In this document: piece after piece, positions 53,869 to 62,244 of the stretch
Position numbering within the stretch: position 1 is the first letter of the stretch
How the letters are laid out: each line of letters starts with the position of its first letter
Assembly (NCBI GenBank): GCA_963757605.1
Contig: CAVWSF010000001.1
Coordinates: 186,001-250,000 of the forward strand
DNA from: JAICJC01 sp963757605
Lineage (GTDB): Bacteria; Actinomycetota; Thermoleophilia; Gaiellales; JAICJC01
DNA: 64,000 bases
Reading direction: 5' to 3'
Notes under the pieces: generated by a model
What the model was told of the DNA's origin: nothing
Seen by the model: the letters and a program-made list of their open reading frames with translations, nothing else
Databases searched by the model: none
Program-made: the position numbers and the translations under genes

Positions 53869-55780
53869 GTCCGCAGTGCGGGAGGCCGCTTCGGCCAGGA
53901 GGGCGTCGCGCAGGTCGGTCAGCGGCTGCGCACCCAGGTCGCCCTTGCCGCGGCGCCTGACCGAGACCGTGCTCGGCCTCCGCCTCGCGGTCTCCGACCA
54001 CCAGGATGCACGGCATGCGCTGGTGCTCCGCTTCGGCGATCTTCTTGCCGACGGACTCGCTTCGCAGGTCCGCCTCCGCGCGCAGGCCGGCGTCGCGCAG
54101 CTCCGCGGCGACGTGCTCGGCGTACTCGTGGTGGCGGTCGGCGACGGGCAGGACCAGCGCCTGCACCGGCGCGATCCACAGCGGGAAGGCGCCCGCGACA
54201 TGCTCGATCAGGATGCCGATGAAGCGCTCCAGCGAGCCCAGGAGCGCGCGGTGGATCACCACCGGCATGTGGTCGGCGTTGTCGGCCCCGACGTACGTAA
54301 GGCCGAACCGGGCCGGCATCTGGAAGTCGAGCTGCACGGTGCCCATCTGCCAGGAGCGGCCGATCGCGTCGGTCATGTGCAGGTCGATCTTGGGCCCGTA
54401 GAACGCGCCCTCGCCGGGGCTCGTCACGTAGTCGATCCCTCGCCGCCGGAGCGCCGACTCGAGCGCCGCCTCGGCGACGTCCCAGTCCTCGTCGGAGCCG
54501 AGCTTGTTGTCGGGCCGAAGCGAGAGCTCGGGCTGCGTCGCGACACCGAAGATGCCGTAGAGCAGGTCGACGTAGTCGAGGCACGCGAAGATCTCGTCCT
54601 CGATCTGCTCCATCGTGCAGAAGATGTGGGCGTCGTCCTGGGTGACGTGCCGCACCCGCATGAGCCCGTGCAGCGCCCCCGTGAGCTCGTTTCGGTGCAG
54701 CGTCGAGGACTCGGCGTAGCGCAGCGGCAGGTCGCGGTAGCTGCGCCGCTGGCTGCCGAAGAGCAGCATGTGGCCGGGGCAGTTCATCGGCTTCAGGCTG
54801 TAGGTGTGTGCTTCGCCCTCGCCCGGGATGACGAACATGTCGTCGCGGAACTTCTCCCAATGGCCGGAGGTCTTCCAGAGGTCGACGTCGTAGAGCAGCG
54901 GCGTCTTCACCTCGAGGTAGCCGCGGTGGGCGTTCTCCGACCGGCGCAGGTCCTCGAGCGAGTTCCAGATCGCCATCCCGCGCGGGTGCCAGAGCGGCGA
55001 CCCCGGCGAGTGCGGGTCGAAGTGGAACAGGTCGAGGTCGCGGCCGATCCGGCGATGGTCGCGCCGGCGCGCCTCCTCGATCCGGGCCAGGTGCTCGTCG
55101 AGGTCGGACTGGCGGAAGAACGCCGTCCCGTAGATGCGGGTGAGCATCGGCCGGTTCGAGTCGCCGCGCCAGTAGGCGCCCGCCGTCGACAGCAGCTTGA
55201 ACGCCTTGATCGGCTTGGTCGTCTGCAGGTGCGGGCCGCGGCACAGATCCTCGAAGTCGTCGTTGCGGTAGAGGCTCACCGTGCCGTCGTCCAGCCCCTC
55301 GGCGAGCTCGACCTTGTACGGCTGGTGCTCGGCGCGAAAGCGGTCAATCAGCGCAGCTCGGTCGACGCCGTCCTCGCGCTCGAACGGCACGTCCGCCTTC
55401 AAGATCCGCCGCATCTCCTCCTCGATCCGGCCCAGGTCGTCCGCCGAGATGGGGTCCGGGAACTCGAAGTCGTAGTAGAAGCCGTCGTCGATCGCGGGGC
55501 CGATCGCGATCTTGGCGTCGGGCCACAGGTGCAGCACGGCTTGCGCCATCACGTGCGCCGTCGAGTGGCGGAGCACCGCGAGGGCCGCCTCGTCGCGGTC
55601 GGTCAGGATGCGGATCGTCTCGCCGTCGCGGACCGGCAGGCGCAGGTCGCGCACCTCGCCGTTCACCTGGACGGCGACCGCCGCGTCGGCCAGGCGAGGG
55701 CCGATCGCGGCCGCCGCATCGCGCCCCGACGCACCCTCGTCGAGGTCGAGCTCGTTGCCGTCGGGGAGGAGCACGCGCAT
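53866..55780 (-). CDS. thrS: Threonyl-tRNA synthetase, one frameshift near the C-terminus
   Basis: ATG 55780 is preferred to 55792: TATGCT lies 7 bases before it and covers the other. TGS domain (RVLLPDGNELDLDEGASGRD); editing/SAD domain with HSTAHVMAQAVLHLWPDAKI; class II core with the zinc Cys in MNCPGHMLLFGSQRRSYRDL; and the anticodon domain (from APVQALVLPVADRHHEYAEH). Near 53955, after ILVVGDREAEA, the frame must change by one base. The continuation RTVSVRRRGKGDLGAQPLTD and ALLAEAASRTAD ends at TGA 53866, inside the palindrome. Without the shift the frame runs into nonsense to 53795. Total span is one base over a multiple of three. Confidence 0.93.
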
Positions 55781-55824
55781 GGTCGGCAGCATACAAATCG
55801 CGCCGCGCTGGTACGCTCGCCGCG

Positions 55825-56964
55825 ATGGGGCTTCTGGCGGCAGTGCTGGCGATCGCCCTCGCGGCGGCCGTCGCCGTCATCGTCCTCCGCGACCGACGTG
55901 CCGGTCGCGAGCGCGACGCCCTCGAGCGCGAGCTCCGCGAGACGGTGCCACGCTCCGAGCTCTCGGCTGCTCTGGCCTCGCGCGACGCCGTGATGGCGGC
56001 CGCGTCGACCCCCATCCTGCTCTTCGACACCGACGGCCAGGTCGTGCGCGCCAACCCGGCGGCGCGGGAGGCTGGCCCCGAGCTGGCCGGGCCCGGGACG
56101 CAGCCGGAGCTCGCCGCCGCCGCCTCCCGGGGAGCGGCGGGTGAGCCGGTGCGAGACGTCGAGCTCACCGTCTACACGCCCGAGCGGCGCCGCTTCCGTG
56201 CTCGGGTCCGGGGGTTCGGGAGCGGCCCGGACGCCGGTGCGGCCGTCGTGCTCTCCGACCAGTCCTCCGAGGCCGATTACCGCGACGCGCGCCGGCTCTT
56301 CTCAGCCGGTGTCTCGCACGAGCTGCGAACCCCGCTCCAGCGCATCCTGGCGCTCGTCGAGACGCTGGCGCTGCCGCTCGACGACGAGGAGCGCTCCGAC
56401 CTGATCGCCCAGGCCCGGGCCGAGGTGGACGCGATGCGCCAGCTCATCGAGGACATGATCCTCCTCGTCCGGCTCGAGAGCCACGAGCTGCCGGACAAGG
56501 ACGAGCAGACGGACGTCACGACCGCCGTGGAGGCGTGCGTCTCCCGCCACACCGCCGCCGCCCGGGCCGCCTCGATGAGCCTCGGCACGGCCGTGACGCG
56601 CGGGCTCGTCGCCGCGGTGGCGCCGCGGCTCGTGGATGCCGTCCTTGACAACCTCGTCGAGAACGCGATCCACCACGCCGGAGAGGGCGAGTCGATCGTC
56701 GTCCGCGCGCGGGGACTCTCGGGTGCCGTCGAGATCGTCGTCCACGACACCGGCGGGCGGATCCCGCCCGAGCATCTGAGCCGGGTCTTCGAGCGCTTCT
56801 ACCGAATCGAGGACGCCCGCTCGGGGCCGGGCACCGGACTCGGCCTCGCGATCGTGAAGCACATCGCCGAGGAGTACGGCGGCCGCGCCACGGCCGACTC
56901 GACCCCCGGCGCCGGCACGAACATCCGGGTCGTCCTCCCGGCGCCCGCGGCCGTCAGGGACTAG
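55825..56964 (+). CDS. PhoR-like sensor histidine kinase
   Basis: 379 residues from ATG 55825; TACGCT lies 7 bases upstream. One N-terminal membrane anchor (LLAAVLAIALAAAVAVIVL), a PAS-like domain (about 53-145, TPILLFDTDGQVVRANPAAR), then H-box SAGVSHELRTPLQRI (H165). The N-box is LDNLVENAIHHAGEGES, and the G-boxes are VVHDTGGRIP and GPGTGLGLAIVKHIAEEYGG. The response regulator of matching type lies 0.97 kb away on the other strand, beyond the structured element. The stop TAG (56962-56964) is part of the element's left terminal repeat. Confidence 0.9.
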   Translation: MGLLAAVLAIALAAAVAVIVLRDRRAGRERDALERELRETVPRSELSAALASRDAVMAAASTPILLFDTDGQVVRANPAAREAGPELAGPGTQPELAAAASRGAAGEPVRDVELTVYTPERRRFRARVRGFGSGPDAGAAVVLSDQSSEADYRDARRLFSAGVSHELRTPLQRILALVETLALPLDDEERSDLIAQARAEVDAMRQLIEDMILLVRLESHELPDKDEQTDVTTAVEACVSRHTAAARAASMSLGTAVTRGLVAAVAPRLVDAVLDNLVENAIHHAGEGESIVVRARGLSGAVEIVVHDTGGRIPPEHLSRVFERFYRIEDARSGPGTGLGLAIVKHIAEEYGGRATADSTPGAGTNIRVVLPAPAAVRD

Positions 56965-56995
56965 ATGAGTGATTCCACGCCGCCGTGACGTCCAA

Positions 56996-57055
56996 GCAGC
57001 AAGCCGGAGGCTTGCTGCGGTCATGAGTGACCTGCTACTCAGCAGGTCACTCATG
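56996..57055. other. Structured element module A (two hairpins)
   Basis: Stem 1: GCAGCAAGCC / GGCTTGCTGC with a 3-base loop (56996-57018). Stem 2: CATGAGTGACCTGCT / AGCAGGTCACTCATG with loop ACTC (57022-57055). The spacer between the stems (GGT) plus the first C is the same as in module B. Confidence 0.8.
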
Positions 57056-57087
57056 GGCGAGAACCGAGTAGCGCAAGGACGCAGGGA

Positions 57088-57113
57088 GGGCCAATATCGG
57101 GTGATATTGGCCC
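57088..57113. other. Structured element central hairpin
   Basis: GGGCCAATATC / GATATTGGCCC, 11 bp, loop GGGT. It is AT-rich in its inner half, unlike the other stems. It lies between modules A and B after the spacer GAGTAGCGCAAGGACGCAGG. Confidence 0.8.
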
Positions 57114-57125
57114 GACCGAGGACAA

Positions 57126-57187
57126 GCTGCAAGGCGAACGCCTTGCAGCGGTCACGGGAGACCTGCTATCCAAGCAGGTCTCCCGTG
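57126..57187. other. Structured element module B (two hairpins)
   Basis: Stem 4: GCTGCAAGGCG / CGCCTTGCAGC (57126-57149). Stem 5: CACGGGAGACCTGCT / AGCAGGTCTCCCGTG with a 5-base loop (57153-57187). Relative to module A the long stem differs at three positions per arm, and each is compensated in the other arm. Confidence 0.8.
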
Positions 57188-57277
57188 GATGCGACGGTTC
57201 GCAGCCGCAGCCCCGCCACAAAGCGCCAACCCACCACAAACGAACGTCCAGGCCCGCGGGGGCGTGGAATCACTCAT

Positions 57278-57931
57278 CTAGTCCGGCCGCACCACGTTGA
57301 TGTTGAGCCGGCGGTCGCCGGTGGCCTGCATCATCTCCATCCAGAGCACGAGGTACATCTCGGTGCCGCGCGCCGTCTCGATCCCACCCAGGTCGACGAT
57401 CGAGTCCGGCGGCCAGCCGAAGCTCTCGAGCATCCCGGCCACGAGCTGCTTCGCCTCGGCGTCGTCGCCGCTCACGAAGACGCAGTGGCGCCCCGGGATC
57501 TGCTCCGGGTGGATCATCACCTCGTTCCCCATCGTGTTCAGCGTCTTCACGACGCGAGCCTCCGGATAGGCACGCTGGATCTGCTCGCCGAGGCTGTCGG
57601 TGTTGCACACGGTGAGCGTCAGCCGGCCCGTCTCGAAGGTCAGCGCGTTGGCGACGTCGATCAGCACCTTGCCGGCCAGGTGCTCGGCACCGGCCGCTGC
57701 GAGCGCGTCGAGCGAGACGCCGCCGCCGGTGCAGTTCATGACGGTCTGGCCGAACTCGGCCGCGTCGGCGAACGTGCCGTGCGACGCGCCGGGGCCCACC
57801 TCCGCCGCCCACGCCGCGGCCGCCTCGTTGTCGGCCGTGCGCGACCCCATCCGCACCTCGTGGCCCACCTCGACGAGCCGGCCCGCGAGCACCCGTCCGA
57901 CGGTCCCCGTCCCGAGCACGCCATACCGCAT
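57278..57931 (-). CDS. NADPH-dependent F420 reductase-like oxidoreductase
   Basis: 217 residues from ATG 57931; GGAGG seven bases upstream favours it over ATG 57937. N-terminal NADP fold MRYGVLGTGTVGRVLAGRLV with a following MGSRTADNEAAAAW that suits NADP(H). Later parts are LIDVANALTFETGRLTLTVC, ARVVKTLNTMGNEVMIHPE, CVFVSGDDAEAKQLVAGMLE and GGIETARGTEMYLVLWMEMM. This is the F420_oxidored (NPDR) family, which moves hydride between F420 and NADP or reduces related substrates. The stop TAG lies in the right terminal repeat of the structured element. It is 2 bases after the response-regulator gene. Confidence 0.8.
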   Translation of the reverse strand: MRYGVLGTGTVGRVLAGRLVEVGHEVRMGSRTADNEAAAAWAAEVGPGASHGTFADAAEFGQTVMNCTGGGVSLDALAAAGAEHLAGKVLIDVANALTFETGRLTLTVCNTDSLGEQIQRAYPEARVVKTLNTMGNEVMIHPEQIPGRHCVFVSGDDAEAKQLVAGMLESFGWPPDSIVDLGGIETARGTEMYLVLWMEMMQATGDRRLNINVVRPD

Positions 57932-57933
57932 CC

Positions 57934-58635
57934 TCATCCCTCCTTCGAGATCGGCTCGAACCTGTACCCCACACCCTGATGCGTGTGGATGTAGGTGTGC
58001 GTCGTCGAGCGCCGGTCGATCTTCTCGCGCAGCTTGCGGACGCAGACGTCCACCGTGCGGTCGCGGTGCCGGTACGGCGTGCCCCACACCCGCTGCTGGA
58101 TCCGATCGCGCGTCAAGGCCTTGCCCTCCGCGGCCGCGAGCACATAGAGCAGGCGGAACTCCATCGGTGTCAGGCCCGCGTCGGAGCCCTCAAGGAGCGC
58201 CTGGTGGCGGTCCGGGTCGATGACGAGCCCCGGGGCCTCGATCCGCGCCGCCTCCGGCTGGAGCGGCGCGATGCCCGACCGGCGCAGCGCCGCCTCGACG
58301 CGCGCCACCAGCTCCTGCATCCCGAACGGCTTCGCGAGGTAGTCGTCGGCCCCGATCTTGAGCCCGTGCACCTTGTCGTGCTCCGATCCGCGGGCGGAGA
58401 TCATGATGACCGGGATGGTGATCCCCTCCTCGCGCAGCGTGCGGGTGATCCGCCACCCGTCCTCGCCGGGGAGCATCAGGTCGATGACCGCGACGTCGGG
58501 GCGCTCGAACCGGATCTTCTTCAGCGCGCGGTCGCCGTCCTCGGCCCACTCGACGTCCATGCCGGCGCGGCGCAGGTGCGCCATCATGGCTCGTGCGATC
58601 ACTCCGTCGTCCTCGGCGAGCAGCACCCTCGGCAT
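57934..58635 (-). CDS. OmpR/PhoB-family response regulator
   Basis: 233 residues from ATG 58635, with TACAAT eight bases upstream. Receiver domain: acidic pair E8/D9-D10 region in VLLAEDDGVIARAMM, phospho-Asp D52 (VAVIDLMLPGEDGW), signalling Lys in DDYLAKPFGMQELV. Winged helix: GLTPMEFRLLYVLAAAEGKA and RTVDVCVRKLREKIDRRS, ending in the hairpin QGVGYRFEP. It is likely paired with the PhoR-like kinase encoded convergently. Confidence 0.93.
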   Translation of the reverse strand: MPRVLLAEDDGVIARAMMAHLRRAGMDVEWAEDGDRALKKIRFERPDVAVIDLMLPGEDGWRITRTLREEGITIPVIMISARGSEHDKVHGLKIGADDYLAKPFGMQELVARVEAALRRSGIAPLQPEAARIEAPGLVIDPDRHQALLEGSDAGLTPMEFRLLYVLAAAEGKALTRDRIQQRVWGTPYRHRDRTVDVCVRKLREKIDRRSTTHTYIHTHQGVGYRFEPISKEG

Positions 58636-58967
58636 CGGCCGGGATTGTACGGGCGGCCCGGGCTGCCCGGTCCGGACCGAAGATTCGCCGCCACGGCTTG
58701 CCTTTCGTCCCCCGACCGAACGAGCTTTCGAGTCACCTCTACAGCTCATCCGCCCGGCTTCGACCTACTCGGCTGCCCTTGGCGGCGCAGTGGGAAAGGT
58801 ACGGCCCCCGCGGCGGGTGCGCAAGCGGAAAATTCGCGCACTTTGCGGAGTTCGAGAACGGACGCCTTCACCACTTTCCGCAAAGAGCGATGTTGCCGAT
58901 CGCCACCGCTGGGGTCTGACCTCGTTTGGTGGTCCCGAAGACCCGCCACCACGCTTCGAGTGCCCCG
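58636..58967. other. Gene-free 332-bp stretch with nested inverted repeats
   Basis: The stretch lies between the response-regulator start and the Nudix stop. Two overlapping inverted repeats are visible: CTTTGCGGA (58841-58849) with TCCGCAAAG (58877-58885), and GCGGAAA (58825-58831) with TTTCCGC (58875-58881). These would form alternative hairpins. A degraded palindromic copy follows at 58903-58932. The first ~10 bases hold the TACAAT box of the response regulator. No coding sequence is convincing. Confidence 0.5.
58903..58932. repeat. Degraded palindromic element copy 7
   Basis: CCACC...GGGGTC-T-GACCTC...GGTGG. The outer five bases and the inner GGTC/GACC still pair, and the middle no longer matches. 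The core GGGGTCTGAC is shared with the good copies. It is intergenic. Confidence 0.45.
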
Positions 58968-59342
58968 CTACACCAGCCCGCGTGCGCGTTCGAGGACTTC
59001 GCGGTCGCGGTCGTAGCTGACCATCGCCACGGCCTCGACGATCTCGACCCAACGCACTTCGTCCACGTCCTCGGCGAGCGGCCGGCCGCCCGCGTCGGCG
59101 GCCATCAGGAAGTAGCGCACCGTCTTCGGGCCAGCCGCGACGTCGTAGGCGATGGTGCCGAGGTCGCGCTCGATCGTGCCGATGTGGCCGGTCTCCTCCT
59201 CGACCTCACGCCGAGCCGCCTCTTCGTCGCCCTCGTCCCCGTCGTGCTTGCCCTTCGGCAGCGTCCAGTCGTCGTACTGCGGCCGGTGGACGACGGCGAC
59301 GAGGCCGCCGCGGTGCAGGACCGCGCCGGCGGCCCGGATCAC
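58968..59342 (-). CDS. Nudix hydrolase (MutT-like)
   Basis: 124 residues from GTG 59342, overlapping the membrane-protein gene by GTGA. The Nudix box is complete: GKHDGDEGDEEAARREVEEE followed by TGHIG (GX5EX7REUXEEXGU). VHRPQYDDWTLPKGK before it and PKTVRYFLMAADAGGRPLAE after it resemble actinobacterial MutT/Ap4A hydrolase-type enzymes. It hydrolyses a nucleoside diphosphate derivative; the exact one is unknown. Confidence 0.9.
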   Translation of the reverse strand: MIRAAGAVLHRGGLVAVVHRPQYDDWTLPKGKHDGDEGDEEAARREVEEETGHIGTIERDLGTIAYDVAAGPKTVRYFLMAADAGGRPLAEDVDEVRWVEIVEAVAMVSYDRDREVLERARGLV

Positions 59343-59800
59343 CCGCGCGCGCCCGCCCGGCGGCGGCCGGCCATGGAGAGGAGCCACATCACGAGCCCGA
59401 CGCCTCCGACCAGGACGAGCACGTACCCGGCGAACGCCCACAGGATGCCGCGGCCGCCCTGGACGACGACCCCGACGGCGATCATCGCGATCCCCAGGAT
59501 GCCGAACGCCTGGGTCATGACGAACGGGCCCGGCAGCCCCATCGGCGTCACCCGCGAGGACGCAACGGTAAGCCGGGCCGGGTCTGCGTCGTCCTTGCGC
59601 CGGCTGCGAATCGCGAGCCCGACGACCGCGCCGAACACGGCGAGGAAGTAGACGACCTGCGACCAGAACGACCCCACCCAGTCCACCAGGTACGTGAAGA
59701 CGACGATCAGGACGACCGCCGCCGCGGTGCCGCCGACCGCGACCGCGATCGACGTCGGCCAGTCGTAGACGTGCTGCTCGCCCGAGGGCCGGTCGCTCAT
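59339..59800 (-). CDS. Four-helix membrane protein of unknown function
   Basis: 153 residues from ATG 59800; TACGCT lies 8 bases upstream. Hydrophobic spans at about 17-38 (IAVAVGGTAAAVVLIVVFTY), 46-64 (QVVYFLAVFGAVVGLAI), 98-113 and 120-141 (WAFAGYVLVLVGGVGLVMWL). Short charged loops, basic C-terminus (GRRRAGARG). No family recognised. Coupled to Nudix by GTGA. Confidence 0.65.
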   Translation of the reverse strand: MSDRPSGEQHVYDWPTSIAVAVGGTAAAVVLIVVFTYLVDWVGSFWSQVVYFLAVFGAVVGLAIRSRRKDDADPARLTVASSRVTPMGLPGPFVMTQAFGILGIAMIAVGVVVQGGRGILWAFAGYVLVLVGGVGLVMWLLSMAGRRRAGARG

Positions 59801-59856
59801 CGGCGGGAAGCGTACACCGACGGGATGTCGGGGCCGATCGCCCTATGCTGAGGGTC

Positions 59857-61134
59857 ATGCGAGTGCTCATCCTGGGTGCGGGCTTCGCAGGGAGCTACGT
59901 CGCGCGGTTGCTCGGGAAGCGGGCTCCGGAGCTCGACGTCACGCTTGTCGACCCGCGGAACTACATGCTGTACACACCGCTTCTCCCCGAGGCGGCCTCG
60001 GGCACCGTGGAGCCGCGCCACGCGGTCGTGCCGGTGCGGGTGATGTGCCCGAAGGCGCAGCTCCTGCTGGGCAGGGCGACCGCCGTCGACCTGCAGCGGC
60101 GCACCGTCACGGTGCAGCCGGCCGAGGGCGACCCCTTCGAGGAGGGCTTCGACACGCTCGTCGTCGCGCTCGGCGCGATCGCGCGCACCGCGCCCGTCCC
60201 GGGCCTCGTCGAGCACGCCGTCGGCTTCAAGACCATCGCCGAGGCCATCCACCTGCGTAATCACGTCCTCCAGCAGCTCGAGCTGGCGTCGACCATCGAC
60301 GACCCGGACGAGCGCCGCCGGCGGCTGACGTTCGTCTTCGTCGGCGGCGGGTACGCGGGCGTCGAGGCCATGGCGGAGCTCGAGGACCTCGTGCGAGACG
60401 CGAGCCGCCACTACCCGTCACTCCGCAACGTGCCCCGCCGCTGGATCCTGGCCGACGCCGCCGACCACATCCTGAACGACCTCCGCGGGCGCCTGGGCGA
60501 GTACGCCGCCGCGCAGCTCGAGCATCGGGGATTCGACCTGCGCCTGACGACCGTGGTCCGCGCCGTGGACGCGACGGGCGTCGAGCTCTCCGACGGGGAG
60601 CGGGTGCCGACGGCCACGCTGGTGTGGACGGCGGGCGTTCGGCCGAACCCGCTGGTCGCCGACCTGGGGCTTCCGCTCGACGAGCGCGGACGGATCGTGG
60701 TCGACGGGTACCTCAAGGCGAAGGGCAGCGTGTGGGCGCTCGGCGACTCCGCCGCCGTCCCGAACGCCGCCGCCGCGGGGGCTCCGGACCCGCCCACCTG
60801 CCAGCATGCGCTCCGTCAGGCCCGCGCACTGGCCCGCAACATCGCCGCCGCATCGCGCGGCCAGCGGCTTCGCAGGTACCACTACCGGATGCTCGGCCAG
60901 GCCGCCACGCTCGGGCGGCACAAGGGTGTCTTCGAGGCGCTGGGCACGTTCCGGTTCCGCGGGTTCCTCGGCTGGTGGCTCACCCGCACCTACCACCTCT
61001 ACCAGCTGCCGCTCATGAGCCGGCGGACGCGGGTCGTGAGCGACTGGACAGTCGGGCTCTTCTTCCGCCGCGACGTGGTCGAGCTGGGGAGCCTGGGCCG
61101 GCCCGAGCCGCTCGAGCCGCCGGCTCGGCCTTAG
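59857..61134 (+). CDS. Type II NADH dehydrogenase (NDH-2)
   Basis: 425 residues from ATG 59857; TATGCT lies 7 bases upstream and covers the alternative ATG at 59845. FAD fold VLILGAGFAGSYVARLLG, quinone-site region TPLLPEAASGTVEPRHAVVP, NAD fold FVFVGGGYAGVEAMAELED, and the second FAD-binding stretch KGSVWALGDSAAVPN followed by PPTCQHALRQARALARNI. The C-terminal membrane-association part is FRGFLGWWLTRTYHLYQLPL. It passes electrons from NADH to quinone without proton pumping. The stop overlaps the LysR stop (TTAG). Confidence 0.9.
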   Translation: MRVLILGAGFAGSYVARLLGKRAPELDVTLVDPRNYMLYTPLLPEAASGTVEPRHAVVPVRVMCPKAQLLLGRATAVDLQRRTVTVQPAEGDPFEEGFDTLVVALGAIARTAPVPGLVEHAVGFKTIAEAIHLRNHVLQQLELASTIDDPDERRRRLTFVFVGGGYAGVEAMAELEDLVRDASRHYPSLRNVPRRWILADAADHILNDLRGRLGEYAAAQLEHRGFDLRLTTVVRAVDATGVELSDGERVPTATLVWTAGVRPNPLVADLGLPLDERGRIVVDGYLKAKGSVWALGDSAAVPNAAAAGAPDPPTCQHALRQARALARNIAAASRGQRLRRYHYRMLGQAATLGRHKGVFEALGTFRFRGFLGWWLTRTYHLYQLPLMSRRTRVVSDWTVGLFFRRDVVELGSLGRPEPLEPPARP

Positions 61135-62060
61135 GCGGCGGCCACGTCGAGCTGGCGGCAGAGGTCGCGGGCGGCCTCGATGAACGCCTCGGCGACGGGC
61201 GGGCGGTAGCGGTCGCGGTGCCAGGCCAGGCCGATCAGCCGGGGGGGCATGCGCCCCTCGAGATCGACGAGCTGGATTCGCGAGTCGCTCTCGTTCACGG
61301 TGAGCCGCGGGATGACGGCGACGCCCATGCCGGCGGCGACCATCTCCTGGATGGTGGCGTTGTCGTCGGAGCGGAACGCGAAGGTCGGCTCGATCCCGGC
61401 CGCCCGCATCCGGGCCTCGACCTGGCGCGCCCCGATGCAGGAGCGGTAGCCGACGAGCGGCAGGCGGGCGATGTCGCGGAAGCTGGGCGGCGTGCGCCGG
61501 CGGGCGAGCGGCGAGCCGGCCTGGGTCACGAGCACATACGGGTCGCGCAGGAGCTCGGTCGTCTCGATCGGGCCTGCGGAGATCGGAAGGACGAGGAAGG
61601 CAAGGTCGAGGTCGCCCGCCTCGAGCGCCGTCAGCAGCAGGTCGTCCTCGGCCTCCGTGAGGCTCACCTCGACGCGCGGCCAGGCCTCCGAGAAGCGGTG
61701 CAGGAGCTGCGGAAGCAGGCGCGCCCCGGCGCTCTGGAAGGCGCCGACGCGGAGGCTTCCGGCCTCGCCGCTGGCGAGCGCCGACAGGTCGGCGCGGGCC
61801 GCCCGCAGCCGCGCGACGATCGCGTCGGCATGCACGAGGAGCATCCGGCCGGCCTCGGTGAGCTGCGCGGGCCGGGAGCCGCCCGGGCGGTCGACGAGGC
61901 GCTGGCCGACCAGCTTCTCGAGCTGCTGGAGCTGCTGGCTCACGGCCGATTGCGTGTACCCGAGCGCCTCGGCGGCGCGGCCGAACGACCCGTGCTCCGC
62001 GATCGCCTGAAGCGCCGCCAGATGGCGCAGCTCCACCCCGAGCCAGCTATCAGATTCCAT
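61131..62060 (-). CDS. LysR-family transcriptional regulator
   Basis: 309 residues from ATG 62060; TAGTAT lies 11 bases upstream. The HTH is ELRHLAALQAIAEHGSFGRA and LGYTQSAVSQQLQQLEKLVG (about 10-65). The substrate-binding domain follows from GSLRVGAFQSAGARLLPQLL. It is divergent from a 40-residue membrane protein gene with about 60 bases between starts, containing TTCGAAT-like AT-rich sequence unlike the surrounding DNA. Target unknown; the divergent small gene or the Liv transporter could be controlled. Confidence 0.9.
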   Translation of the reverse strand: MESDSWLGVELRHLAALQAIAEHGSFGRAAEALGYTQSAVSQQLQQLEKLVGQRLVDRPGGSRPAQLTEAGRMLLVHADAIVARLRAARADLSALASGEAGSLRVGAFQSAGARLLPQLLHRFSEAWPRVEVSLTEAEDDLLLTALEAGDLDLAFLVLPISAGPIETTELLRDPYVLVTQAGSPLARRRTPPSFRDIARLPLVGYRSCIGARQVEARMRAAGIEPTFAFRSDDNATIQEMVAAGMGVAVIPRLTVNESDSRIQLVDLEGRMPPRLIGLAWHRDRYRPPVAEAFIEAARDLCRQLDVAAA

Positions 62061-62120
62061 AATCAATTCGAATACTAACCCGATTTGAACTTATCGGGCA
62101 AGCTGCCGATGATACGGGGT

Positions 62121-62243
62121 ATGGGAATCCTCCTCGTCATCCTCATGATCGTCGTGGTCGGGCCGCTCGCACTCGTGTTCGGCGCCGACTCGCGTGACAC
62201 CAGCCGCCGCTCGCGCAGTTGGTGGCCCGCCGCTCCGCGGTAG
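62121..62243 (+). CDS. 40-residue single-span membrane protein
   Basis: ATG 62121 to TAG 62243 encodes MGILLVILMIVVVGPLALVF, then GADSRDTSRRSRSWWPAAPR. There is one N-terminal membrane helix and a basic tail with a WWP motif. It converges on livF with one base between stops and is divergent from the LysR gene. Small actinobacterial proteins with an N-terminal helix and a D-S-R...W-W-P tail exist as far as I recall; that recollection is not verifiable here. Function unknown. Confidence 0.55.
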   Translation: MGILLVILMIVVVGPLALVFGADSRDTSRRSRSWWPAAPR

Positions 62244-62244
62244 G

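Larger units (their letters stand above)
56958..57284. repeat. Structured element: 24-bp terminal inverted repeats enclosing five perfect hairpins
   Basis: The ends 56958-56981 and 57261-57284 are exact 24-bp inverted repeats (left end starts GGACTAGATGAGTGATTCCA). Each end supplies the TAG stop of a flanking convergent gene. Inside, in order, are stems of 10, 15, 11, 11 and 15 bp, all perfect. Stems 1+2 and 4+5 form two copies of one module (short stem, GGTC, long stem ending GACCTGCT/AGCAGGTC). Their arms differ by paired changes that keep base pairing. No protein is encoded. It could be a non-autonomous mobile element, a structured RNA or a large bidirectional terminator. No known family is recognised. 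Confidence 0.8.

Noticed and set aside
56958..57284. CRISPR array or integron attC cluster
   Set aside because: The hairpins differ in size and sequence, spacers are not of equal length, and no cas or integrase gene is next to it. The terminal repeats are inverted, not direct.
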